Source: a virus
IMG/VR virus record: IMGVR_UViG_3300043409_000909
Location: 1 to 20,951 of that record
Length of the DNA stretch: 20,951 nt
Strand: one strand, 5' to 3'
The translations under genes and the position numbers were made by a program. The notes under the pieces were generated by a model. It did no database searches. It saw only the letters and a list, made by a program, of their open reading frames with translations, and was not told the origin of the DNA. Positions 1 to 7,402 of the stretch are shown here, piece by piece (position 1 is the first letter of the stretch; each line of letters starts with the position of its first letter).

Positions 1-2311
1 TTATTTCACATTTTTCACATGTGCTATAAGATGCAGTAACATTTATTATCTCATTTTCAGAACTAACATCTGTTTCACTGACTGTCCAACAGATATCTGG
101 ACAGTACTCTAATGTTATCACCAAACCGACAAATAATGAAAGGTCTGTTGATGTTATGATATTTGGCTCTGGACTTTCTGTATTACAGTCTTCTAATAAA
201 TAGAATTGTTTTGTGCATTCTTCACAAATAGAAAATTGAATTACTCCAGTTATATCTACAGGAGAAACCGCAAGAGCCGATGGTTCTACTGTCCAGCAGT
301 CATCTGGATATTCAGCTACTGATATTACTAGACCTAGAGAGGCTGATAAATCTGTTTCTGTGTATACTACTACTAATGGATCAATACAGTTTATTAACTT
401 GTAATATGCTTTAAGAGTATCGCCACATGCGGTGCAACTTTGAAATGTTAGTGTAATAACAACAGTAACAGGTTCTGCACAAGGTATTTCAAGTTCTTCA
501 ATAAACCAACATATATTAGGATATGCTGAGATTTGTACAGATTGATTTGCGCTAAACTCTGAACTTAAATCATTTGATACGCATAAAGTTTGAAGCGGGT
601 CTACACAATTTACTATCTGATAATACTTAGGACACTCATATACTGTTGTAGCTAAATTAAGACTGCAGTCTCCTTTTTGTTCATAAAGGAATATATCCGT
701 TGATGGGTTAAAACTAGAAGAACAAATATAATCTGTCCATGATCCATCAAGCGGTACATTAATAATACCTAGTACCGGAGTTATATAACCTTCACTATCT
801 GTTACTAATCCGCATTCCCAATAGCTTAAAGGAACAAAATCTGGACTTCCTGGAACAATTGATGCAGGCTTTACTTTTACCCTAATACATTGACATGTAT
901 CACAATATGCACGGCATGGGTTAAAAGTAGGGTCATTACATAATACACCTGGTCCATATTCTTGAAGATAGGTAAACTGTGGAATACCAGCTCCCTGTCC
1001 AGCATAATCAGCTACTGTATAACAACCTGCAGGAACTGTACTATCTAATGGATTTATTAAAAGTATATTAGTCATTCCAAGCGGAAGATCTAGCAAACTC
1101 GCATAATAAATATCATTAGGATTACAACATGAAGTAAGTTGATAAGCACAAGGTATAGTAGGTATAGTTGTAATTTTAGTACACTGAGGAATCCCATTAC
1201 AGTAATCAAGTGTATATCCTTCTGGACATGTCCAAACTCCTGGATCAGTCGGATCAGGAATACTTTGACCAATGTAATCATTTGTAGAAAAAATTACATA
1301 AGGATCAATATCAGCAGGAACGTTACCGCAATTAGGTGATCCTGATGCTGGTGTTGTTAATGTAGATGTAAAAGTTGTTAAATCAATATCATAAATTTGT
1401 GCACCAAAAGAAGCTTCACTTCCTAAATTAATACCTGATAATTTAATTATGTGGTTACCTGCGGTAAGAGTTACTGGAAAAACATGCCAATAATTAAAAG
1501 GTGTAGTTACAGCTTGCGCGCATGTACCACTACCATCTACATCTAAAAATACATGCAATACACTGTCAATCTCTATTTTAACTTTATTATCTCCAGCAAT
1601 ACCAATTAGATATTGTTTACTTACATCAATGTTGACACAAAACTCAAATGATAATTCAGTATTAATAGGGTAGCCAGGACTCCATATCCCTGTTTCCATA
1701 AGCCTACTCCTATTCCCAATTGCTAGACCTGTTTGACAAGAAGGAATACTAGTATCGCAACCCCACAGCTTACTTTTGACACTTGCTAATAATGGAGTTA
1801 TTACAGCTCCTGCACCATTATTATCTTTAACTGAATACGGTATTGTAATAGCACATACAGGAAGAGATGCAAAACCATAACCATAAAGAGGCAATACAAG
1901 ACCTGAGATATCAGGATAAAGTCTTAACCCAAAGTTAGAATAACTAGGTGAAGCATCTCCAGCAGTAACAGGGATTAAACCACCAGTATAATTAGCAGGA
2001 ATATTTTCTATTAAAATACATTCTCCATTTACTAAAACATAACCCGGAGGACATTCACCACAATCTAGTTCTTCAGTGCAGCTATCACATTTATCATTCC
2101 AAAAGCTATAAACAACTGTAGACCATGTTACAGAAACTAATGGTGATGGAGGTAGTGCTAATGTAACTGGACTTACATGAAAACATTTTCCATATTGGAG
2201 CGGATCATCACCTGAATCAAATCTAATAAAAGCACCTGGATATGAAGGTGCAACATTAGAATAAAACAATGTTCCTGAGAAACAAGGTATGTATGCATAG
2301 TAATTCACCAT
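1..2311 (-). CDS. Large Cys-rich tail/adhesin protein with ~70-aa repeats (3' end outside window)
   Basis: The reading frame is open from an ATG at 2311 for 770 codons to the window edge, so the C-terminus is missing. The start lies 11 bp after the stop of the 59-aa gene. The N-terminal third has Cys clusters (CDSC near residue 74, then CPPGY and NGEC). Residues about 205-305 look like a beta-sandwich module (YLIGIAGDNKVKIEID, then NYWHVFPVTL and AGNHIIKLSG), of the sort seen in carbohydrate-binding jelly rolls. A second Cys-rich segment (CPEGYTLDYC) lies near residue 360. From about residue 555 the protein becomes tandem units of 69-70 residues sharing YYxLxxCxDP, a DLS motif, CWTVE and a CxxC or CxxxC pair. 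I infer a tail-tip or receptor-binding protein that contacts host glycans. This rests on architecture and position at the end of the tail genes; no family was identified. Cys pairs could bind metal or form disulfides. Confidence 0.8.
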   Translation of the reverse strand, partial: MVNYYAYIPCFSGTLFYSNVAPSYPGAFIRFDSGDDPLQYGKCFHVSPVTLALPPSPLVSVTWSTVVYSFWNDKCDSCTEELDCGECPPGYVLVNGECILIENIPANYTGGLIPVTAGDASPSYSNFGLRLYPDISGLVLPLYGYGFASLPVCAITIPYSVKDNNGAGAVITPLLASVKSKLWGCDTSIPSCQTGLAIGNRSRLMETGIWSPGYPINTELSFEFCVNIDVSKQYLIGIAGDNKVKIEIDSVLHVFLDVDGSGTCAQAVTTPFNYWHVFPVTLTAGNHIIKLSGINLGSEASFGAQIYDIDLTTFTSTLTTPASGSPNCGNVPADIDPYVIFSTNDYIGQSIPDPTDPGVWTCPEGYTLDYCNGIPQCTKITTIPTIPCAYQLTSCCNPNDIYYASLLDLPLGMTNILLINPLDSTVPAGCYTVADYAGQGAGIPQFTYLQEYGPGVLCNDPTFNPCRAYCDTCQCIRVKVKPASIVPGSPDFVPLSYWECGLVTDSEGYITPVLGIINVPLDGSWTDYICSSSFNPSTDIFLYEQKGDCSLNLATTVYECPKYYQIVNCVDPLQTLCVSNDLSSEFSANQSVQISAYPNICWFIEELEIPCAEPVTVVITLTFQSCTACGDTLKAYYKLINCIDPLVVVYTETDLSASLGLVISVAEYPDDCWTVEPSALAVSPVDITGVIQFSICEECTKQFYLLEDCNTESPEPNIITSTDLSLFVGLVITLEYCPDICWTVSETDVSSENEIINVTASYSTCEKCEI
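18..641 (-). repeat. Tandem ~70-aa protein-coding repeats (three units, a fourth starting at the edge)
   Basis: These are protein-level repeats within the large tail protein. Equivalent Cys codons lie at 632-634, 425-427, 224-226 and 17-19 (the first Cys of the pair is used for the last two; the first Cys of the second unit is at 434-436). Spacing is 207-210 nt, or 69-70 aa. Each unit has YYxLxxCxDP near the start, a DLS motif about 15 residues later, and C-W-[TF]-[VI] about 20 residues after that. DNA identity between units is modest, so the repeats are old rather than a recent slippage event. The array probably continues beyond the window edge. Confidence 0.7.
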
Positions 2312-2322
2312 TCTTACATTAA

Positions 2323-2502
2323 TTAGAAGCTAAATTTATTACTTGGTGCAGGTGGTTGTGAAGGAATAGGTTGATTTACTTTTTTTCCTAAACTAGCTTC
2401 ATAAGCAGTAATACAATTGTTGCATACTGATTTTTTGTCTGAGGCTACTTTTCTTTGACACCCGCATGAAAGATTTTTTTTACAATTTGAACACTGTGAC
2501 AT
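2323..2502 (-). CDS. Small Cys-rich (double CxxC) protein, 59 aa
   Basis: The protein is MSQCSNCKKN... ending in SNKFSF. It has Cys at 4, 7, 13, 15, 27 and 30: two CxxC pairs with a CxC between them, a typical zinc-knuckle-like arrangement. The last 20 residues are Pro-rich (QPIPSQPPAP). The ATG at 2502 is preceded two bases upstream by the leader AAACCAACAAA that also precedes several other starts here, which strongly supports the start and the reality of this short gene. It sits between a 181-aa structural gene and the giant tail protein, so a role in tail assembly or as a small virion component is possible. I do not recognise a named family. Confidence 0.75.
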   Translation of the reverse strand: MSQCSNCKKNLSCGCQRKVASDKKSVCNNCITAYEASLGKKVNQPIPSQPPAPSNKFSF

Positions 2503-2503
2503 A

Positions 2504-2514
2504 TTTGTTGGTTT
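2504..2514 (-). promoter_or_regulatory. Leader box AAACCAACAAA before the 59-aa gene
   Basis: The minus-strand sequence AAACCAACAAA ends one base before the ATG at 2502. The same box sits at the same offset before the starts at 8648 and 19436, and a 10-nt form before 11628. It probably acts as a translation-initiation element in the absence of a Shine-Dalgarno sequence. Confidence 0.55.
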
Positions 2515-2518
2515 ATGA

Positions 2519-3064
2519 TTAACAATTTTTGCAGTCTATCTTATTCAAAAGTTTTACCGCATAGTCATAAATTCTCATTCCTTTTTGCGGTTCATGACAT
2601 ACCTCAACTTTTGCTTTAGCTGCATCTAAATAAGTTCTAATCATTCTAAGTTGATCTAACTTATCTTTAACTCTTGTTGGCGGGTCACAATCAGCAACGT
2701 CAAGATCACAAAGCAATGCCTGATACTGGTTTAATGCTCTAGTAATTCTTAAATGATTGTATTCCACATATACATACTCATTAGGAGATACGCTATATCT
2801 TATAATATAAATTCCATCAGGAAGGTTGGCGTACTCAGATAAATCACATCCAGTAGACTGTAATCCTAGATCACATGCTGTTAGTGTTTCATTAAAGTTT
2901 TCTTGTACAGAGATCTCAGATGAATAATTAAACCCCGGGACTGTAATTGCCAAGATTGGGCATACCACAGGCATACCTGTAGCATAGACACTTGTATCAA
3001 ATAGTTTCATGATACACGGATTCATTACATCTGGAACTTCTAAACTTAAAACGTGATTTGCCAT
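2519..3064 (-). CDS. Virion structural protein, 181 aa (function unknown)
   Basis: The N-terminal half (residues 1-110) is beta-rich with a Cys-bearing core (LTACDLGLQSTGCDLSEY) and PDGIYIIRYSVSPNEYVYVEYNHLR. The C-terminal half (about 110-181) is helical and ends in paired cysteines (KIDCKNC). The motif YLDAAKAKVEVCHEPQKGM lies near residues 144-163. The start ATG at 3064 lies only 18 bp after the attenuator-like terminator that follows the 563-aa gene, with no room for a separate promoter, so it is probably transcribed by read-through. Between two tail-type genes it is most likely a tail or tail-completion protein. No named family was assigned. Confidence 0.75.
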   Translation of the reverse strand: MANHVLSLEVPDVMNPCIMKLFDTSVYATGMPVVCPILAITVPGFNYSSEISVQENFNETLTACDLGLQSTGCDLSEYANLPDGIYIIRYSVSPNEYVYVEYNHLRITRALNQYQALLCDLDVADCDPPTRVKDKLDQLRMIRTYLDAAKAKVEVCHEPQKGMRIYDYAVKLLNKIDCKNC

Positions 3065-3073
3065 ATGCTAAGA

Positions 3074-3120
3074 TATAAAAAGAAAGGGAGAGGAGAAATA
3101 AACTCTCACTCTCCCTTTTC
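3074..3120 (-). terminator. Intrinsic terminator/attenuator after the 563-aa structural gene
   Basis: The inverted repeat AAAGGGAGAG (3083-3092) and CTCTCCCTTT (3109-3118) forms a 10-bp stem on the minus strand. An inner GAGA/TCTC helix (3093-3096 with 3104-3107) extends it across a one-base bulge. The transcript then runs into CTTTTTATAT. It lies 25 bp after the stop of the 563-aa gene and 18 bp before the next start. Confidence 0.8.
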
Positions 3121-3145
3121 TATTTTGATTAATTATTGTATTCTA

Positions 3146-4837
3146 TTATCCTAATGGTGGACGAAGTGGTGCAGGAGCAATAGGAATTGGAGGGAATGTA
3201 ATAGAAGAACATTCAGTTAAACACAAGAATTCTTCAAATGCACATGCTACATTACATCCTTCTAACCATCTATTAACATCAGTTTCAAAACTTGAAATGC
3301 TATCAGTAGTTACAATTTCCAACAAATAACGGTCATTGTCAAATGTACCAGAAGGGTTATTGAAACGTGGAACACTGTGCAACAAGTAATATTTGTCATA
3401 CAAACCGTTACGGTTAATTGCAGTAATCATTTGGTTTCCTTGAGTAATCTCACGAATACGGATATCATTATGCAAGAAGTTTTGACGGTAAGATTCAGAA
3501 AGAATCAACTCACGCAAAACTGTTTCTCCAAGACCTTGAGCTTGAGTACCAGCACATTCAATAACTGCACAAAGTCCTGTAAATTCACATGGATCACCTG
3601 TGTAATCAACCTCAGATGGGTAGATTTTAACTGGTTGTTTCTCATAGAAATCAGAGATTTGGAATGAACAGTCACCAAACTTAGTATCAACATAAGCTCC
3701 ATTAAAGATCATACCTGCGCATGTTCCATCAACATGTCCTGTAGATACGTAGTTATCCCAAGTATTTCCACCTAATAAAGCAAGATCAGCAGCAGAAGTT
3801 CCTGGTTGATACCAAAGAATACCAGTTTCATCTTGAATTACAATTTGGATGAATGGTCTTGTAAGCTCATAACGCAACAAAGCATTAGCCCAAAGAATCA
3901 TTACTTCAGTTGAATCAACTGCAGAAGGAGCAATAGGGTCTGTACAACATCCTGTGTAAGCTTCAGCAGTGTAGTATGCATTGTGATTCAAGAAACGAAG
4001 TGCTGGAGAACCTTTAATATCTACACGTAGGTAGTAAGTCTCACCACAAATGAACTCTTTGCAACAATTACCTGGAGCAACAACGTAATTAGTTCCTGCA
4101 GCATTTACTGTAGATATTGTAATAACTGCAAGAGTACCTGGTGCACCACCATTCCAATCAACAATTGTTACAGTATCACCTACTTCATAACCTTTACCAA
4201 GGCTAGCAATACCAGTAATTGTAGGTACGCCTAGAGCAACAGTGATAAACAAAGTAAGTCCAGTACCTGTTCCAGATGTAGTTGTAGTTGTAGTAAGTTC
4301 TGGAATAATTGTATTAGTATACCCTACTCCTGGAGTTGTAATTGGTACTCCGCTAACACCACCACCAGCAGTCCAGAAAGTTGAACCAACGTGAACTACT
4401 TCATTTTGTGGTAAACACTGAGAAACATGGTAAAATTGTTGTACATAACGTGGGTTGATCATCTTAGACTTGTTAGTCTCAGTATAACCTCCTGCAAATG
4501 GACCAATTTTGTCATTTGAGTAGATTGCAGATCCAGCTACATAAAGATTGCAGCACTCTTCTGGTCTATTCAAAGACAAGTTAGTTTTAGCATCAAACAA
4601 TCCAAAGTATCCACTATTCCAAGTAGATAATGAAGAAGGTCCTGAGTAAGGATAAGTTTCTTGATACTGAGACATTACATTCAACATGTATGTAGGTACA
4701 GCTGATGTACGCAAATAACCGTCCGAGGTATTAATTGTGTAAGTTGCACCAGTTACAGGATCTGTAAATACCTGATCATCATAAGTATTTCCTGTTCCCA
4801 GGAAAGTCTTTTTAAACGCGTGATTAAAATAAGCCAT
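3146..4837 (-). CDS. Major virion structural protein with inserted beta domain, 563 aa (tail tube/sheath candidate)
   Basis: This is the second long structural protein after the capsid gene. The N-terminal part (1-160) carries NRPEECCNLYVAGSAIY, and the C-terminal part (about 255-540) carries the motif RELILSESYRQN and ends in a Pro-rich tail (PPIPIAPAPLRPPLG). Residues about 163-254 look like an insertion: a Gly/Thr-rich beta module with the paired motifs GVGYTN and GKGYEVGDTVTI, a pattern common in phage structural proteins as an accessory repeat. CC pairs flank this insert (95-96 and 258-259). It has its own candidate promoter upstream and a strong terminator downstream, suggesting very high expression. 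Position after the connector suggests tail tube, sheath or another major tail component; sequence alone does not decide. The ATG at 4837 follows an A-rich leader. Confidence 0.8.
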   Translation of the reverse strand: MAYFNHAFKKTFLGTGNTYDDQVFTDPVTGATYTINTSDGYLRTSAVPTYMLNVMSQYQETYPYSGPSSLSTWNSGYFGLFDAKTNLSLNRPEECCNLYVAGSAIYSNDKIGPFAGGYTETNKSKMINPRYVQQFYHVSQCLPQNEVVHVGSTFWTAGGGVSGVPITTPGVGYTNTIIPELTTTTTTSGTGTGLTLFITVALGVPTITGIASLGKGYEVGDTVTIVDWNGGAPGTLAVITISTVNAAGTNYVVAPGNCCKEFICGETYYLRVDIKGSPALRFLNHNAYYTAEAYTGCCTDPIAPSAVDSTEVMILWANALLRYELTRPFIQIVIQDETGILWYQPGTSAADLALLGGNTWDNYVSTGHVDGTCAGMIFNGAYVDTKFGDCSFQISDFYEKQPVKIYPSEVDYTGDPCEFTGLCAVIECAGTQAQGLGETVLRELILSESYRQNFLHNDIRIREITQGNQMITAINRNGLYDKYYLLHSVPRFNNPSGTFDNDRYLLEIVTTDSISSFETDVNRWLEGCNVACAFEEFLCLTECSSITFPPIPIAPAPLRPPLG

Positions 4838-4869
4838 TGTGTTTTTTTTTAATTAATAAACATATACAT

Positions 4870-4901
4870 ATAATATAGGAAATTGAATCCTAATATCCAA
4901 A
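4870..4901 (-). promoter_or_regulatory. Candidate Bacteroidota-type promoter for the 563-aa gene
   Basis: On the minus strand TTTG (4898-4901) is followed after 20 nt by TATATTAT (4870-4877). This approximates the Bacteroidota pattern of a -33 TTTG and -7 TAnnTTTG; the last two bases of the -7 box do not match. It lies in the 64-bp AT-rich gap directly after the stop of the 172-aa gene. Confidence 0.4.
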
Positions 4902-5420
4902 TTATTTTAAGAAAAGTAATTTATATTTTGTTGAATTGATTGAATCTTTCACTAAATCAAGATTATTAACAATCTCAGAGTAAGGCATCATACCTTGTAA
5001 TTTGTTAATTGAGTTATATATATCTCTAAGATATGCAACACCATCTGCCACAGTATCCAATGTTCTAATAGGCATATCAGTATAAGTTAATATTTTCTCA
5101 GCAGTACCTTGGTATCCCTCTACTAGTGTATCCGCATGATCATGAAGACCATCATAAAATGCATTAAGTGCCGTGTGTGCTGCGTATGAGCCATCTCCTG
5201 TAATTTTTAAATGGAGCTTATGAAAACTGATAGCAGCATTCATCATCTCTGTTGCACATGCTGCTGTCATAGTATCTAATGAGCTACCACCAACTCCTGT
5301 ATTAGGAGTAGGTTGTGCCTTAGCTGGCTCACTCTTAGGTTGAGTTACTATAGGTTGAGGTCTACTAACTGTTTTAGGTAGATCCACATCTCTTTTTAAC
5401 ATTCTTGAAGGTTGTTGCAT
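4902..5420 (-). CDS. Dps/ferritin-like protein, 172 aa (DUF5856-like)
   Basis: Residues 1-48 are a Pro/Gln/Lys-rich linker-like leader. From 49 the protein is all-helical. Residues H70, H82, D97 and E101 fall in HKLHLK, AAHTALN and DHADTLVE. Their spacing (12, 15 and 4) is exactly that of the Dps ferroxidase ligands (E. coli Dps H51, H63, D78, E82 as I recall them). The further Dps Asp at +4 is Asn86 here. The pattern FHKLHLK...AAH...YDGLHDHADTLVEGYQG also resembles the phage family DUF5856, recalled from memory. Unlike cellular Dps it is encoded among virion genes, 5 bp after the connector candidate. It may bind iron, or may keep only the four-helix fold as a structural part. The N-terminal tail could anchor it to a partner or to DNA. 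Confidence 0.7.
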   Translation of the reverse strand: MQQPSRMLKRDVDLPKTVSRPQPIVTQPKSEPAKAQPTPNTGVGGSSLDTMTAACATEMMNAAISFHKLHLKITGDGSYAAHTALNAFYDGLHDHADTLVEGYQGTAEKILTYTDMPIRTLDTVADGVAYLRDIYNSINKLQGMMPYSEIVNNLDLVKDSINSTKYKLLFLK

Positions 5421-5425
5421 TGTTT

Positions 5426-6127
5426 CTAATTATTTAATTCTACTGAGTTTTCTGCAATTTGCATTTGGTTTACTGATTCTATGTCTCCAGCTAGTATTTT
5501 GACAGTTTCATCTACAATAAGTTCTACTATATCATCTTTGAATTCTGATTCTACTTCAACAGTAGATACTAGATTTGTATAAGGATCTACAACACCAATG
5601 ATCTGGATTCTTCTAGGTTGTTTGTAATAAGAGAATCTAACATTTTCTACAGTAAATATATTGTTAGTATAGATTCTTATATTCCCTCCTTTAAGAGTAG
5701 AGAAAGTTTCACCCCACTCAAAGTTAGGTTGTTTGTTTTTATCTCTTAGTAATTCATCTACATTAGCTTCTTCAGCTAGATATATGACCAAGCGTATTTT
5801 GTTATTACAGCAATCATTTACAGCGTTAGCTGCAATTCTTTTCCACTCCATATAGTCTTCTGGTAGAGGTGCTGTAAAGTAAAGATCTTTTTCAGTAAAT
5901 GTGACCGGGATTTCTCTTAGTAAAATATTGAGATCATCCATTCTTCTTTTAGATTGTTCATCCCCTGTTTGTTTTTGATTGGTACCATGCAACTGTCTGC
6001 GCGTCCAATCAACGGCACCTTTATTAAAGGCTTCAACAATTTGCCAGGCTTCTATGTTGTCATAGTCGTTACTGTCAAGCTTGTTAAGTCTCTCCTTTAC
6101 TTTAAGTTGTATAGTAATATTGTTCAT
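5426..6127 (-). CDS. Head-tail connector/adaptor candidate, 233 aa
   Basis: The protein begins with helical segments (residues 1-70, including EAWQIVEAFNKGAVDWTRRQ). A beta-rich middle follows (about 75-185, with LPEDYMEWKRIAANA and FTVENVRFSYYKQPRRIQI). It ends in a helix with the motif FKDDIVELIVDETVKILAGD. Helix, beta barrel, then a terminal helix, located after capsid genes and before tail genes, fits a head-completion or ring/adaptor protein. This is inference from architecture and position; no signature residue was recognised. The start lies 2 bp after the stop of the preceding 70-aa gene and the gene is followed 5 bp later by the Dps-like gene, so all three are co-transcribed. Confidence 0.65.
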   Translation of the reverse strand: MNNITIQLKVKERLNKLDSNDYDNIEAWQIVEAFNKGAVDWTRRQLHGTNQKQTGDEQSKRRMDDLNILLREIPVTFTEKDLYFTAPLPEDYMEWKRIAANAVNDCCNNKIRLVIYLAEEANVDELLRDKNKQPNFEWGETFSTLKGGNIRIYTNNIFTVENVRFSYYKQPRRIQIIGVVDPYTNLVSTVEVESEFKDDIVELIVDETVKILAGDIESVNQMQIAENSVELNN

Positions 6128-6129
6128 CT

Positions 6130-6342
6130 TTATTTAGCTTTACCTTTTACTTTCTTTAAGTTTGGATTTGCTTTTTTAGCAGCAGAAGACGCTTTACGGC
6201 TTGATGAAGCTAAGATAGCTCCAGCAGCTTCCATACTTACTCCGGATTTTTTAGCAATGCTGCTTTGTGCAGCTTTAAATCCCATTCCTTTTGTGGCTCC
6301 TCCGGCTTTATACATTCCGCCACACTTCATACATCTAGCCAT
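6130..6342 (-). CDS. Small basic Ala/Ser/Lys-rich protein, 70 aa
   Basis: The protein starts MARCMKCGGMYKAGG, with one CxxC pair near the N-terminus and a Gly-rich stretch. A helical Ala/Ser middle follows (MEAAGAILASSSRKASSAAKKA), and it ends in a Lys-rich tail (KKVKGKAK). It is the last of seven consecutive tiny genes between the 337-aa gene and the connector. The composition recalls histone-H1-like or DNA-condensing tails, but no fold or family can be assigned. A packaged virion protein is one possibility. Confidence 0.7.
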   Translation of the reverse strand: MARCMKCGGMYKAGGATKGMGFKAAQSSIAKKSGVSMEAAGAILASSSRKASSAAKKANPNLKKVKGKAK

Positions 6343-6357
6343 AGTATAATATTTAAA

Positions 6358-6630
6358 TTAACAATTCCATTTTCTTAATGCAAGAGTTTTTCTTGTAGGT
6401 TCTCCATTTGGTTTTTTAGCAGGTCCAGGCATCCCAGACATTCTAGCACAAAAACTTTTTCTTCTCTTTGCATCTTTACTATCTGGGTCTAGCTTAGACG
6501 GCTTTGTTGTTACAGCTGTCTGCAATTTAGATCCCGGATTTTCTCTTCTATAGGAAGCAACACCTTTTGCGTTAAGACCACCTTTAGGATTCTTTCCTTC
6601 TTTTCTAGTCCAAGCTGCCGTCTTTGCCAT
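6358..6630 (-). CDS. Small basic protein, 90 aa (DUF6321-like)
   Basis: The protein has a distinctive conserved pattern: AAWTRKEGKNPKGGLNAKG (residues 4-22), RKSFCARMSGMPGP (about 58-71) and a C-terminal TRKTLALRKWNC. I recall this combination as the phage-associated domain of unknown function DUF6321; this should be confirmed by a profile search. Two Cys and several Trp/Arg suggest a compact nucleic-acid- or protein-binding fold. Its ATG overlaps the stop of the preceding 40-aa gene by one base (TAATG), showing translational coupling within the tiny-gene array. Confidence 0.8.
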   Translation of the reverse strand: MAKTAAWTRKEGKNPKGGLNAKGVASYRRENPGSKLQTAVTTKPSKLDPDSKDAKRRKSFCARMSGMPGPAKKPNGEPTRKTLALRKWNC

Positions 6631-6752
6631 TACTTTTTCTTTTTAGAATTAGGCTTCTTCATGTTACGTCCTATATTCATACCTGCTTGAAAAGATTTTT
6701 TAACCTTTTCTCCACACTCTGACTTCTTTGTGTTTTTACTAGATGTTGCCAT
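6630..6752 (-). CDS. Tiny Lys-rich protein, 40 aa
   Basis: Translation gives MATSSKNTKKSECGEK... ending in NSKKKK, with 13 lysines in 40 residues, a single Cys and the segment FQAGMNIGRNMKKP. The reading frame is exactly fitted between its neighbours: the ATG lies 2 bp after the stop of the 50-aa gene and its TAA overlaps the next ATG by one base. That tight fit is the main support for a gene this short. The function is unknown; the strongly basic character matches its neighbours. Confidence 0.65.
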   Translation of the reverse strand: MATSSKNTKKSECGEKVKKSFQAGMNIGRNMKKPNSKKKK

Positions 6753-6754
6753 GA

Positions 6755-6907
6755 CTATTTCTTTTTAGTAGTAGCTTTAATTTTCTTCTCTTGTTTAAGC
6801 ATTTCCTTAGTAGGTTTCTTACCAGAACCTTTTGCAGCACGGATGTTATCCCAAAGACCTCTTTGAGATGTACTACCGTCTTTTCGCTTTAACATTTCCT
6901 TTGCCAT
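6755..6907 (-). CDS. Tiny basic protein, 50 aa
   Basis: I use the ATG at 6907 (MAKEMLKRKDGSTSQRG...) rather than an upstream ATG at 6979, because the extended N-terminus would be hydrophobic, unlike its neighbours, and would lie deep inside the preceding gene. The protein contains the segment SQRGLWDNIRAAKGSGKKPT and ends in a Lys-rich tail (KKIKATTKKK). I recall similar short phage proteins with the GLWDNIRA core, but no named function. Its 5' end overlaps the 93-aa gene by 35 bp in another frame. Confidence 0.7.
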   Translation of the reverse strand: MAKEMLKRKDGSTSQRGLWDNIRAAKGSGKKPTKEMLKQEKKIKATTKKK

Positions 6908-7154
6908 TGCCTTTACCTTTATATTTATACTCAGGATTGTCTTTATGCCACTTTTTAGTAGCAGCAACACCTTGAGCAACTGTTTTAGCTCTACCTTTAG
7001 CAGTAAGATCTATTGTATCCCACTGACCTTTATCTTTGGTAGGATGGTTGACCATTACGTGGCCAACCTTTCCTTCACCATTTTTTGTGGTCTTTTTATA
7101 GACTACATGCTTTTCGCCACCAGCAGTAACTTTTACTTTAGCTGACTTTGCCAT
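6873..7154 (-). CDS. Small basic protein, 93 aa
   Basis: The protein starts MAKSAKVKVTAGG, has a probable beta segment (EKHVVYKKTT), then VMVNHPTKDKGQWDTIDLTAK and a helical AKTVAQGVAATKKWHKDNP. It ends in a Gly/Lys-rich, probably disordered tail (KYKGKGNGKGNVKAKRR). The start follows the stop of the 73-aa gene directly (overlap of one base at 7154), so the two are translationally coupled. No family was recognised. The compact core plus basic tail would suit binding to packaged DNA or to an acidic capsid surface. Confidence 0.75.
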   Translation of the reverse strand: MAKSAKVKVTAGGEKHVVYKKTTKNGEGKVGHVMVNHPTKDKGQWDTIDLTAKGRAKTVAQGVAATKKWHKDNPEYKYKGKGNGKGNVKAKRR

Positions 7155-7375
7155 TATTTCTTAGTAAATGTGCTAAGCACATTCATTTGATCCTGCGCTA
7201 GTTTTTTAACATCATTCATCATCTTAGTATCTTTGCGGATTTCATCTGCTCTTTTCAAAGTACTTAATGCTGATTCAATTTCCCATTTTCTCATGTCTCC
7301 TTTAGGAGCAGAAGAAATAGTTACTCCAATAGTTTTTTTGGCTGGAGCTTTACTTGCTGTTTTCTTAATTGCCAT
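7154..7375 (-). CDS. Small protein with basic N-terminus and helical C-terminus, 73 aa
   Basis: The N-terminal 20 residues (MAIKKTASKAPAKKTIGVTI) are Lys/Ala/Pro-rich, like histone H1 or bacterial DNA-condensing tails. Residues about 30-70 form an amphipathic helical region (WEIESALSTLKRADEIRKDT and a second helix). It lies just after the hairpin at 7403-7430 and starts the overlapping part of the tiny-gene array. The ATG at 7375 follows an A-rich leader. The function is unknown. Confidence 0.75.
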   Translation of the reverse strand: MAIKKTASKAPAKKTIGVTISSAPKGDMRKWEIESALSTLKRADEIRKDTKMMNDVKKLAQDQMNVLSTFTKK

Positions 7376-7402
7376 TTTAATGAGTTTTTGTTAAATGAAG
7401 TA

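Noticed and set aside
5954-6349. Plus-strand frame of 131 aa
   Set aside because: It is antisense to two supported genes, has low-complexity hydrophobic translation, and all other genes are on the minus strand.
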